Below the pieces are notes generated by a model. It was not told the origin of the DNA and searched no databases. It worked only from the letters and a program-made list of their open reading frames with translations. From positions 1 through 64,000 of the forward strand of contig JAQWHD010000037.1 of assembly GCA_029237915.1 (NCBI GenBank): DNA of 64,000 nt, in the 5' to 3' direction. This document shows, in pieces, positions 55,057-63,549 of the stretch. The DNA comes from Thalassotalea sp. (GTDB taxonomy: Bacteria > Pseudomonadota > Gammaproteobacteria > Enterobacterales > Alteromonadaceae). The first letter of the stretch is position 1. Each line of letters opens with the position of its first letter. A program made the position numbers and the translations under genes.

Positions 55057-57034
55057 AAAACAGTGTATTGATTTAATTAATAAGGGTGAGTGTTTTCATG
55101 CGGAAGTTGAAAATGCTTCCTTTATTATTAAAATTGATGAGTATTGTCCTGTTGTCTGTGCTGCTATTCATAATGGCCATAGGCTTCGCACCGATCTGCA
55201 AAAAGCCTTCTTGTTAACCGATGACGAACGTTTTTTCGAAGAAGATCCCTACACACACGATCTGATTTCTTCGTTCCCGATAACTATTTGCGGCAATGAT
55301 TCTCGTTTTGAATACGATTTAAACCGAGCCAAAACACTATCAACCTACTTTAAAACCGCTTGGGATAAGCAAGTATGGCAAAAACCGTTAACGCCAAAAC
55401 AACGTGCGGTAAGTCATGCTAAGCATCAATCATTTTATAATGTCCTAGAAGCGCTTATTACTAAGATTGAAAAGCAATTTAAAAACAGCATTGTATTTGA
55501 TATTCATTCTTATAATTTCAAGCGAATTGAGCAAGATACACCAACCTTTAATATAGGTTCGGCGCAAATTGATATTGAGCGTTGGGGCTCAATTGCCAAT
55601 CACTTTGAAAAACAACTCAATAAAATCGAGTTGCCTAACCTTAATGCTAGGGCGGCCACCGATGAAGTATTTCAAGGCCGTGGTTACTTAATTACGCATG
55701 TAAACGCTCACTTTGACAATACCTTAGTCTTACCCGTTGAGGTCAAGAAAGTATTTATGAATGAAACTAATGGCGAACTTTACCCATTAGTTTTAGAAGA
55801 ACTTCAGACAGGCATTAAAAATGCCATTTCTGAAACCGCTGCATTTTTTATGCGTCGTTATGCTAAACGTAAATCGATTAGTAAAGTTGATATGCTTTCA
55901 TCAGCATTAGCACCAGAGATCATAACACTGGATAAAAATCTTTATAGCTTATGTCGAAAAGTTGAAACCTTAAACTTTATCAATCCAATAAATATAGCTA
56001 GCGAGCGCAAAAAGTTTTTATCTGGTAAAGGTTTAAGAAATCCTCAATTTAGATACAAACAGCTAAATATTAATCCTCATCAATTTAGAGAAAAACTGTA
56101 TAAATTACCTGTCGATGATGTAATTGACCCAGATATTAATCATTTATATCGCCACGTAATCGAGAATTACGCTGCTAAAATTGATTTGCTCAGTTCAATA
56201 GGTAACGATGATTTTGTTTATAACTCACTAAAATATTATGGTGAGCCAGATGACAATGACATTGCCAATGCTGAATTTATTTTGCGTGCCCCAATGCTTG
56301 CAGGGGATGCGCAAACGCCCACTCATAATGCCGATGATGTAGTGCAATATTTTACTGAAATGGCCAAACAATGGGGCTTAAAATGTAAGATTGAAAAGTC
56401 AGCTCGCATTGTAGCTAAGGCTATGGTTAATAATGAAAAAGGCTTATTACTGGTAAACAAAGATGCACTATTTTCCGATAAAGAATTAAAAGCCTTTGCT
56501 TACCACGAGCTCGGCATACATATGCTGACAACCATCAATGCAAAAAAACAAAAACTTAAGGTCTTTTCGTTAGGCTTAGTGGGCAATACTCACACTCAAG
56601 AAGGTTTAGCGATATTTAGCGAATATTGCTCAGGTAACTTAACCTTAAGCCGCTTAAAGGTATTGGCGCTTCGAGTGATGGCGGTGAAATTCATGCTTGA
56701 GCACAATGATTTTACTAAAACCTTCCAAGCCCTAGTTGATAATTATGAGATAAGTAAAGAACAAGCATTTACCTTAACAACAAGGGCATATCGAGGTGGT
56801 GGTTTTACTAAAGACTACCTTTATTTAAAAGGTTTCAGAGACATAGTAAATTTAAGTAAAAGTCAACAACTTGATAATTTATTAGTCGGTAAAACAGGCT
56901 TACTTGATTTACCTGTTGTTAGTGAAATGATTGAGCGTGGATTTATTCCACAGGCAAAACCCTTGTTTCCGTTAACGGTTGAACCGACAGCTGATACACA
57001 AATTATTGATTATTTAGTTTCCGCAATTAAATAG
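55040..57034 (+). CDS. Fusion of N-formylglutamate-amidohydrolase-like and QEGLA (DUF1704) metallopeptidase-like domains
   Basis: A 664-residue protein with two parts. Residues about 1-280 look like the N-formylglutamate amidohydrolase family: AAIHNGHR (H44, H47), YDLNRAK (DLNR at 93-96) and VFDIHSYNF (H156). Residues about 300-664 are DUF1704/TIGR02421-like: AYHELGIH gives HExxxH (H489, E490, H494) and THTQEGLAIF gives the third ligand (E521). DUF1704 includes the eukaryotic MATCAP tyrosine carboxypeptidases and bacterial proteins named 'flavohemoglobin expression-modulating QEGLA motif protein'. It starts inside the ATP-grasp gene behind GAAAGG, so the two are translationally coupled. No signal peptide is seen. 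Confidence 0.82.
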   Translation: MLTLSEKQCIDLINKGECFHAEVENASFIIKIDEYCPVVCAAIHNGHRLRTDLQKAFLLTDDERFFEEDPYTHDLISSFPITICGNDSRFEYDLNRAKTLSTYFKTAWDKQVWQKPLTPKQRAVSHAKHQSFYNVLEALITKIEKQFKNSIVFDIHSYNFKRIEQDTPTFNIGSAQIDIERWGSIANHFEKQLNKIELPNLNARAATDEVFQGRGYLITHVNAHFDNTLVLPVEVKKVFMNETNGELYPLVLEELQTGIKNAISETAAFFMRRYAKRKSISKVDMLSSALAPEIITLDKNLYSLCRKVETLNFINPINIASERKKFLSGKGLRNPQFRYKQLNINPHQFREKLYKLPVDDVIDPDINHLYRHVIENYAAKIDLLSSIGNDDFVYNSLKYYGEPDDNDIANAEFILRAPMLAGDAQTPTHNADDVVQYFTEMAKQWGLKCKIEKSARIVAKAMVNNEKGLLLVNKDALFSDKELKAFAYHELGIHMLTTINAKKQKLKVFSLGLVGNTHTQEGLAIFSEYCSGNLTLSRLKVLALRVMAVKFMLEHNDFTKTFQALVDNYEISKEQAFTLTTRAYRGGGFTKDYLYLKGFRDIVNLSKSQQLDNLLVGKTGLLDLPVVSEMIERGFIPQAKPLFPLTVEPTADTQIIDYLVSAIK

Positions 57035-57114
57035 TTAGTTCAACAACTTAACAATTGGTTACGATCTATTTTATTGAATAAGTTGTAATTTTAATATCGC
57101 AACATATAATACTG

Positions 57115-57155
57115 AAAACCGGGGCATCTGCTAATCAGATGTCCCGGTTTTTTTT
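57115..57155 (+). terminator. Rho-independent terminator after the fusion gene
   Basis: AAAACCGGG...CATCTG pairs with CAGATG...CCCGGTTTT (one internal mismatch) around loop CTAAT, then a T tract. It closes the two-gene operon about 80 bp after the stop codon. Confidence 0.93.
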
Positions 57156-57236
57156 GCTTTTTTTTCGGTGTTTTAAATTAGGCCGATAAAGAGCAAGTAT
57201 TTTATTAAAATTGATATAAAGATTAAAGGACATACC

Positions 57237-58280
57237 ATGCGTATTGAACAAGACTTAAAATTAGGTTTTAAAGATGTGCTTTTCCGTCCCAAGCGTTCGA
57301 CTTTAAAAAGTCGCTCCCAAGTTGAATTGAATCGCGAATATACTTTTAAACACAGTGGCCGTAAATGGTCAGGCGTACCTATTATTGCCGCTAACATGGA
57401 CTCTGTAGGTAGTTTTGATATGGCGAAAGCTTTAGCAAAACATAATGTAATGACAGCTATCCACAAACACTACTCAGTAGAAGACTGGGCTGGATTTGTT
57501 AAAAATTACGACACTAGTGTATTAAACAACGCGATGGTATCTACGGGTACTTCTGAAGCTGAGTTTCAAAAAACTAAAGACATAATGGCGCTTTCAGATG
57601 ATTTAATATTTATTTGTATCGATATTGCTAATGGTTACTCAGAACACTTAGTAGAGTACGTACAGCGTGTGCGTAGTGAATTTCCAGACAAAATCATTAG
57701 TGCTGGTAACGTTGTTACTGGAGATATGGTTGAAGAACTAATTTTAGCTGGTGCTGACATTGTAAAAGTAGGTATTGGCCCTGGCTCGGTATGTACAACT
57801 CGTGTAAAAACTGGTGTAGGTTACCCACAACTATCTGCAATTATTGAGTGTGCAGATGCTGCTCACGGCCTTGGCGGTATGATCATTGGTGACGGCGGTT
57901 GTAGCTGTGCCGGTGATGTATCAAAAGCCTTTGGCGGCGGCGCTGATTTCGTTATGCTTGGTGGCATGCTAGCCGGCCATAGTGAAAGTGGCGGTGAAGT
58001 TTTTGAGCAAGACGGTAAGTCTTTCATGAAGTTCTATGGCATGTCTTCACAAAGTGCCATGGATAAACACTCTGGTGGTGTTGCTACTTACCGTGCAGCG
58101 GAAGGTAAAACTGTATTATTACCATACCGTGGCAGCGTTGAAGGTACTATTCAAGACATCATGGGCGGCGTACGCTCTACTTGTACTTATGTTGGTGCTG
58201 CTAAGCTTAAAGAGCTAACGAAGCGCACTACATTTATTCGCGTACAAGAGCAAGAAAATAACGTCTACGGTAAAGAGTAA
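57237..58280 (+). CDS. guaC: GMP reductase
   Basis: A 347-residue TIM-barrel enzyme of the IMPDH/GMPR family that reduces GMP to IMP. The catalytic Cys is in [18 protein letters not shown], and [33 protein letters not shown] is the phosphate-binding region. There are no CBS domains, which separates it from IMP dehydrogenase. A good ribosome-binding site (AAAGGAC) precedes the ATG. Confidence 0.97.
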   Translation: MRIEQDLKLGFKDVLFRPKRSTLKSRSQVELNREYTFKHSGRKWSGVPIIAANMDSVGSFDMAKALAKHNVMTAIHKHYSVEDWAGFVKNYDTSVLNNAMVSTGTSEAEFQKTKDIMALSDDLIFICIDIANGYSEHLVEYVQRVRSEFPDKIISAGNVVTGDMVEELILAGADIVKVGIGPGSVCTTRVKTGVGYPQLSAIIECADAAHGLGGMIIGDGGCSCAGDVSKAFGGGADFVMLGGMLAGHSESGGEVFEQDGKSFMKFYGMSSQSAMDKHSGGVATYRAAEGKTVLLPYRGSVEGTIQDIMGGVRSTCTYVGAAKLKELTKRTTFIRVQEQENNVYGKE

Positions 58281-58298
58281 CTTCAGCCGTACATAACT

Positions 58299-58335
58299 AA
58301 AAGCCCTGCTTTCAATTTGAAGGCAGGGCTTTTTT
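58299..58335 (+). terminator. Rho-independent terminator after guaC
   Basis: AAAAGCCCTGC pairs exactly with GCAGGGCTTTT, followed by further T residues. The A-rich left arm and convergent gene at 58360 mean it may work in both directions. Confidence 0.93.
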
Positions 58336-58359
58336 GTATGTGCAAGGTTTACTGTTAAC

Positions 58360-58962
58360 TTAATATCTAGTATCGAATTGCCACTTATCCCAATAAATTT
58401 TTTGCTTAAAATATTTTGAAAACATTTTATTCAATTGATGAAAGGTAGTTAGTTCAGCATTAGTACCACTAATACATTGCCAAGCAAAACGGTGGCAATT
58501 GTTTTTGATTAAGTCATATTCTTGATAATTAAATATTTGTTTCATTGCTCGTTGTGCAATTAAGTCGTTGGTAAGGGCATTACCGTTAGCATCGCAAGCA
58601 ACAAAAATTTCATTACCCGAACGCTCTTTTAAAAAACGCTGTGGTGAGATTGCCTTAATTAAGCCACTGCCGTGTAACTCTACTATGGTATCTTTATCAA
58701 CTAATATACCAGTATGATCTAACATGCCACCTAAGCCACAACAAACCAAAGCACCAGGTTTGATTTTGGCAAAATGTTTTGAGTCAAAAGCTTCAGATGG
58801 GTATTTGGCAATACCACTACTGTGCAAGTCAAATTCATCTCTAATACTTTTATTAGGATTTAGCTTACGCTCTTTATCAGCGTTTTTTTGGTGCTCTTTT
58901 AGCTCGCTAGCTGCAACTGCGGAAATCACTGCTGCACCTAATAAAAACAGTGGTATTGGCAT
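58360..58962 (-). CDS. LRAT-like (NlpC/P60-superfamily) protein
   Basis: A 200-residue protein of the lecithin retinol acyltransferase-like group of the NlpC/P60 superfamily. A hydrophobic N terminus (about 1-18) is a signal or anchor. The catalytic His is in LDHTGILVD and the catalytic Cys in KNNCHRFAWQC. Members are thiol acyltransferases, hydrolases or phospholipases; the substrate here is unknown. I start at the ATG at 58962 (MPIPLFLLG), because AAAGGGGGA lies just upstream; an ATG at 59022 would add 20 residues. Confidence 0.78.
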   Translation of the reverse strand: MPIPLFLLGAAVISAVAASELKEHQKNADKERKLNPNKSIRDEFDLHSSGIAKYPSEAFDSKHFAKIKPGALVCCGLGGMLDHTGILVDKDTIVELHGSGLIKAISPQRFLKERSGNEIFVACDANGNALTNDLIAQRAMKQIFNYQEYDLIKNNCHRFAWQCISGTNAELTTFHQLNKMFSKYFKQKIYWDKWQFDTRY

Positions 58963-59106
58963 AAATCCCCCTTTTATCGCTCTGTTAGTATTAGTTATAA
59001 GCAAAAAAACACAAAATATCACAAAAAAAGTGTCAGCAAGTGTTTCAAAAGGCTAGTATTTAAGTATTCTATAGAAGAATAACCTAAACGCAGTAAGTAG
59101 ACCCTA

Positions 59107-60321
59107 ATGAGTAAATATTTAAAATCAAAAAAATTATCCGGTGTTTGTTATGACATTCGAGGCCCTGTTGCCGCCGAAGCAAAACGCTTGGAAGAAGAAG
59201 GCCATAAGATATTAAAACTCAATATTGGTAACCCTGCGCCATTTGGTTTTTTAGCGCCGGATGATATTTTAAGGGATGTAATACATAACCTCCCTACCGC
59301 ACAAGGCTATAGTGAGTCACAGGGCATCTACTCGGCTCGCGTTGCAGTTATGCAATATTACCAGCAGTTTGGTTTACTTAATCTCAGTGTCGATAATATT
59401 TTCATTGGTAACGGTGTGAGTGAACTTATCGTTATGGCGATGCAAGCGCTGTTAAACAGTGGTGACGAAGTGCTAATTCCGGCTCCTGATTACCCTTTAT
59501 GGACAGCCGCGGTATCATTGTCTGGTGGTAATGCGGTGCATTATCGTTGTGATGATGAAAACTCTTGGTATCCAGATATTGAAGATATTAAAAGTAAAAT
59601 TAATAAAAATACCAAAGCGATTGTCTTAATAAATCCAAATAACCCAACAGGCGCGGTTTACCCAAAAGAAGTGCTTGAACAAATCATTGCGGTAGCAAAA
59701 GAGCACGACTTAATTTTATTTTCGGATGAAATTTACGATAAGGTACTTTTTGATGGTGCTACTCATACACCAACAGCAAGTCTGACTGAAGATGTCTTAG
59801 TCGTTACTATGGGCGGACTATCAAAAAATTACCGTATTGCCGGTTTTAGGGCCGGTTGGATGATGTTAACCGGGCCTTTGCATCAAGCCGAAAACTACAT
59901 TGAAGGTTTAGTTATGCTTGCCTCTATGCGTTTGTGTGCAAACGTTCCTTGTCAGCACGCAATCCAAACAGCATTAGGTGGTTATCAAAGCATTAACGAG
60001 CTTGTCACCGAAGGCGGCCGTTTAAAAGTACAATTAGATCTAGCTCATAAAATGATCAATGACATTGATGGTTTAAGCTGTCATAAAGCCAAAGGTGCGA
60101 TGTACTTATTTGTTAAAGTAGATACAGATAAATTAAAGATTCATGATGACCAACAAATGGTGTTAGATATTCTACGCCAAGAGAAAATTCTATTAGTTCA
60201 AGGCAGTGCCTTTAACTTAACTGAAGGGATCTACTTCAGATTAGTGTTTTTACCGCACAGTGAAGACTTAGTCCAAGCGATCACTCGCTTAAAGCATTTT
60301 TTCAGTCACTACTCGCAATAA
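59107..60321 (+). CDS. alaA: Alanine-synthesising aminotransferase (AlaA-like)
   Basis: A 404-residue class I PLP aminotransferase. The PLP Lys is in GGLSKNYRIAGFRAGWM; NIGNPAPFGF, INPNNPTGAVY and the C-terminal FRLVFLP Arg bind substrate. The start MSKYLKSKKLSGVCYDIRGP is typical of AlaA (YfbQ), which makes alanine from pyruvate and glutamate. It is followed by yfbR, as in E. coli. Confidence 0.92.
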   Translation: MSKYLKSKKLSGVCYDIRGPVAAEAKRLEEEGHKILKLNIGNPAPFGFLAPDDILRDVIHNLPTAQGYSESQGIYSARVAVMQYYQQFGLLNLSVDNIFIGNGVSELIVMAMQALLNSGDEVLIPAPDYPLWTAAVSLSGGNAVHYRCDDENSWYPDIEDIKSKINKNTKAIVLINPNNPTGAVYPKEVLEQIIAVAKEHDLILFSDEIYDKVLFDGATHTPTASLTEDVLVVTMGGLSKNYRIAGFRAGWMMLTGPLHQAENYIEGLVMLASMRLCANVPCQHAIQTALGGYQSINELVTEGGRLKVQLDLAHKMINDIDGLSCHKAKGAMYLFVKVDTDKLKIHDDQQMVLDILRQEKILLVQGSAFNLTEGIYFRLVFLPHSEDLVQAITRLKHFFSHYSQ

Positions 60322-60334
60322 ATAGGATTTAGTA

Positions 60335-60961
60335 ATGCCAAGTTCTGCAATAAAAGGTTCATTAACAGAAAGTACATTCTTAGCTTGGATGTTTCGCATG
60401 CCCTTAATTAAACGTTGGGCATTAATGTACTGCGTTAAAGAGGAAAATATTGCTGAGCACAGCCATCAGGTTGCCATTGTTGCCCATCTTTTAGCGGTAA
60501 TACGAAACAAAAAATTTAACGGTAAAATTAATGCCGATAAAGTTGCCACCACCGCTTTATATCATGAAGCAAGTGAAACTCGTTATGGTGATATTGTAAG
60601 TCCAACTAAGTACGCTAATCCGGAAATTGCTCGTGAATTTAAAAAAATTGAACGCCTAGCTGAGCAAGAGTGTTTAGATTCACTACCAGAGGAATTTAGA
60701 GAAATATTCGCCGACATCATAGTGCAAGACAATGTTGAAGAAGAATACAAAACCATAGTTAAAGCAGCTGATATTCTAGTAGCATATATTAAATCACTTG
60801 ATGAACTAAACCATAACAACCCTGAATTTGAACACGTTGAGCAAAGATTAAAAGCAAAGTTAGACGTTTTTTCCAAGACGATGCCCGAAGTTGAATACTT
60901 TATGGCGACGTTTTTACGTTTTTGCACTGCATCTGTCGATAATTTAACCAAGCACAGTTAA
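60335..60961 (+). CDS. yfbR: YfbR, 5'-deoxynucleotidase
   Basis: A 208-residue HD-domain phosphohydrolase that removes phosphate from deoxynucleoside 5'-monophosphates. The metal site is EHSHQVAIVAH and YHEASETRYGDIVSPTKY, with a later Asp in KAADILVAY. It follows alaA by 13 bp. With the dGTPase-family protein at 21713 it would act in dNTP turnover. Confidence 0.94.
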   Translation: MPSSAIKGSLTESTFLAWMFRMPLIKRWALMYCVKEENIAEHSHQVAIVAHLLAVIRNKKFNGKINADKVATTALYHEASETRYGDIVSPTKYANPEIAREFKKIERLAEQECLDSLPEEFREIFADIIVQDNVEEEYKTIVKAADILVAYIKSLDELNHNNPEFEHVEQRLKAKLDVFSKTMPEVEYFMATFLRFCTASVDNLTKHS

Positions 60962-60995
60962 TAAATTCACTAATTAAAACTCTTTTCACCATAGC

Positions 60996-61038
60996 TTAAG
61001 CCTTATACAATGCAGCGCTTGTATAAGGCTTAATCTTT
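60996..61038 (+). terminator. Perfect 15-bp hairpin terminator after yfbR
   Basis: TTAAGCCTTATACAA (60996-61010) and TTGTATAAGGCTTAA (61019-61033) are exact reverse complements with an 8-nt loop, followed by TCTTTT. The stem is unusually long. The U tract is short, so termination is likely but not certain. Confidence 0.75.
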
Positions 61039-61121
61039 TATATAGCCTTTTAAAATAATAGTTCTCAACCAATAAGCTGCAGACATTAAAGCGGTCTAGC
61101 TTGGGTAATAAGTAAAGGCAT

Positions 61122-62375
61122 ATGCAAAAAAATAATCACGGTAACTTAAATGCCGAGGGCCATGCCCTACTTAACAAGCAAGACTCAATAGAGCAGTTAT
61201 CAGCAGATAACACTCCTTTGCAAAAACGTCAGCCTCTTAATATGTTTATTAGTGACAAAGCTGTAGCTAAACGTTGGCAAGCGATTGATTGTGAACAAGC
61301 AAAAGCACAACTACTTGATCCGCCAACCCAAGACTCAATGTTGCAATATCAAAAAAATATTGAAAATTTTATTGGCACCGTAAAAATACCTGTTGGCGTT
61401 GCCGGTCCACTGCGAGTTAATGGTTTATATGCCCAAGATGATTACTTTATTCCTTTAGCTACCACTGAAGCGGCTTTAGTTGCTTCATATAATCGCGGCG
61501 CGCTATTAATTTCTGAAGCCGGCGGTTGTAGCGCACTATTACTTAATGAAGGGGTTTGCCGCACGCCAGGCTTTGCTTTTGAGTCATTAATCCATTCAGG
61601 AAAATTTGTTGCTTGGGTTAGCACTCAAACCGAATTATTTACCGATATTGCACAGCAGACATCAAATCATCTGACTTTAAAAGATATAAAAATTAATATT
61701 GAAGGTAATCACGTTTATCTTATTTTTGATTATTTAACCGGAGATGCTGCTGGACAAAATATGGTTACCATTGCTACCAATGCAGTGTTAGAGCATATTT
61801 TAGAACACTCTCCTATTGATATTAAATATGCCTTTTTAGATGCTAACTTATCGGGCGATAAAAAAGCGACCTCACAAGCACTTAATGGCGTACGTGGTAA
61901 AAAAGTAACTGCCGAAGTACATATCCCGGCTGAACTTGTGCATAAACGCCTACACACCACACCAGAGCGTATGGCTGATTTTTGGCGTATGTCATCTGTT
62001 GGCGGCGTATTAAGTGGCTCTGTTGGCGTACAAGGCCATTATGCTAATGGTTTAGCGGCTTTATACATAGCTTGTGGTCAAGATGCAGCCTGTGTGGCGG
62101 AATCTGCTGTAGGTGTTACTCGTATGGAATTAAACGATGATGGTAGTCTTTATGCTGCGGTTACCTTGCCTAACTTAATGGTGGGTACCGTTGGCGGCGG
62201 AACGGGATTACCTTCACAACAAGCCAACTTACAACTACTTGGTCTAGCCGGCTCTGGCAATGCCCAAGCACTTGCAGAAGTGTGCGCCGGACTGTGTTTA
62301 GCTGGTGAGTTATCTATGATAGGCGCTTTTTGCGCCGGCCACTTTGCTAAAGCTCATAAAAAACTAGCTCGCTAG
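61122..62375 (+). CDS. HMG-CoA reductase (class I-like)
   Basis: A 417-residue enzyme that reduces HMG-CoA to mevalonate. The class I signatures are visible: IPVGVAGPLRV, the catalytic Glu in TTEAALVASYNRG, DAAGQNMV, the Lys in SGDKKATSQ with RGKKVTAE, the Asp in CGQDAA, GTVGGGTGLPSQQ, and a His near the C terminus in CAGHFAKAHKK. It lacks a membrane domain. Most gammaproteobacteria make isoprenoids by the MEP route, so its role here needs a partial or full mevalonate pathway elsewhere. No other pathway gene is in the window. Confidence 0.9.
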   Translation: MQKNNHGNLNAEGHALLNKQDSIEQLSADNTPLQKRQPLNMFISDKAVAKRWQAIDCEQAKAQLLDPPTQDSMLQYQKNIENFIGTVKIPVGVAGPLRVNGLYAQDDYFIPLATTEAALVASYNRGALLISEAGGCSALLLNEGVCRTPGFAFESLIHSGKFVAWVSTQTELFTDIAQQTSNHLTLKDIKINIEGNHVYLIFDYLTGDAAGQNMVTIATNAVLEHILEHSPIDIKYAFLDANLSGDKKATSQALNGVRGKKVTAEVHIPAELVHKRLHTTPERMADFWRMSSVGGVLSGSVGVQGHYANGLAALYIACGQDAACVAESAVGVTRMELNDDGSLYAAVTLPNLMVGTVGGGTGLPSQQANLQLLGLAGSGNAQALAEVCAGLCLAGELSMIGAFCAGHFAKAHKKLAR

Positions 62376-62462
62376 AGCAAGTCAGAGCAATCTATACCAA
62401 GTAAGAGTTAAAGTTTAATTGTTAAAACAATAACTAAACTGCTAATATCAATATTCATTTTA

Positions 62463-62620
62463 AGGTGTTAAGAGGCTACTTTTTCCTCTGACTTAAAAGG
62501 GAATGTGGTGCAATTACCGATATAATTTGGCTAATTAAGACCACAGCTGTTCCCGCAACTGTAAATAACACAATAGTGTATTTTAACTATTGAGTTGTAA
62601 GCCAGAATACCTGCCTTAAA
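62463..62620 (+). ncRNA. Cobalamin riboswitch
   Basis: The conserved core of the B12 riboswitch is clear: AAAAGGGAATGTGGTGCAA (62494-62512), the segment GCTGTTCCCGCAACTGTAA (62546-62564) and GCCAGAATACCTGCC (62601-62615). It lies about 130 nt before btuD. Binding of adenosylcobalamin is expected to lower expression. A weak hairpin ACCAAG/CTTGGT followed by TTTT (62672-62698) might be the expression platform. Confidence 0.93.
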
Positions 62621-62749
62621 TAAATCAGATTAACACGTGCGGGTAACACGAAGAAGATCAAGGCTATTTATACCAAGTTTATGAGTGACCTTGGTTTTAT
62701 CTAAATAACCTCCCTTCTCTTTTGCCTACATTTTAAAAAGAATGAAAAC

Positions 62750-63547
62750 ATGGCAAAAGCAGTACTACAAACCGCAAAACTAACCTGGAAAGTTTTTGAT
62801 AAAACTATTATCAAAAATATCGATTTCACCTTAAATCAAGGTGAAACGGTTGCTATTGTTGGCCCCAATGGTGCTGGAAAAACCTCATTGCTAAAATGTT
62901 TACATGGCGAACACCAAAATTATAGCGGCGCAGTAACCTTAAATGGTAAGCCATTAAGTACGATTAAAAATAAAGATGTCGCAAAAAAAATAGCCGTAGT
63001 AAGCCAACAAAATCAATCGACCTTTGATTTATCTGTTATTGATATAGTGCGTATGGGCTTGATCCCACATAAAAATTTCTTTGACGGTGATAATCAAAGC
63101 GATTTGCAAAAAATTCAATTTGCCCTTAGCAAAGTCGATTTACTTGCAAAACAGCAACAAGTTTTCAATACCCTATCAGGCGGTGAGCAACAACGAGTAT
63201 TAATCGCGCAAGCAATTGTTCAAGCTGCCAATATATTAATTATGGATGAGCCAACCAATCATTTAGATATTTACTATCAACACCAAATACTTAATTTAGT
63301 AAAAAGTTTAAATATCACTCTATTAATAACCATACACGATTTAAATTTAGCAGCCGAGTATTGCGACCGAATAGTACTGATGGACAAAGGCTTAGTGATA
63401 GCAGACGATTCACCGGAGCAGGTGTTTACCTCAGAAAATCTTAAAAAAGTGTTTAACCTTGAATGTGCAATCGATGCAAATCCTTTCACCAATAAACCAC
63501 GCATCACCTTTGCAAATAATATCCCCCGTCTACAAGGAGATATTTAA
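62750..63547 (+). CDS. btuD: Cobalamin/iron-type ABC transporter ATP-binding protein (BtuD-like)
   Basis: A 265-residue ABC ATPase. Walker A is GPNGAGKTS, the signature is LSGGEQQRVLIAQ, Walker B is LIMDEPTNH, and the switch His is in TIHDLNLA. The FecE/BtuD/HmuV subfamily couples with FecCD permeases, and one follows directly. The upstream cobalamin riboswitch points to vitamin B12 as substrate. It lies 2 bp before the permease gene. Confidence 0.9.
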   Translation: MAKAVLQTAKLTWKVFDKTIIKNIDFTLNQGETVAIVGPNGAGKTSLLKCLHGEHQNYSGAVTLNGKPLSTIKNKDVAKKIAVVSQQNQSTFDLSVIDIVRMGLIPHKNFFDGDNQSDLQKIQFALSKVDLLAKQQQVFNTLSGGEQQRVLIAQAIVQAANILIMDEPTNHLDIYYQHQILNLVKSLNITLLITIHDLNLAAEYCDRIVLMDKGLVIADDSPEQVFTSENLKKVFNLECAIDANPFTNKPRITFANNIPRLQGDI

Positions 63548-63549
63548 GC

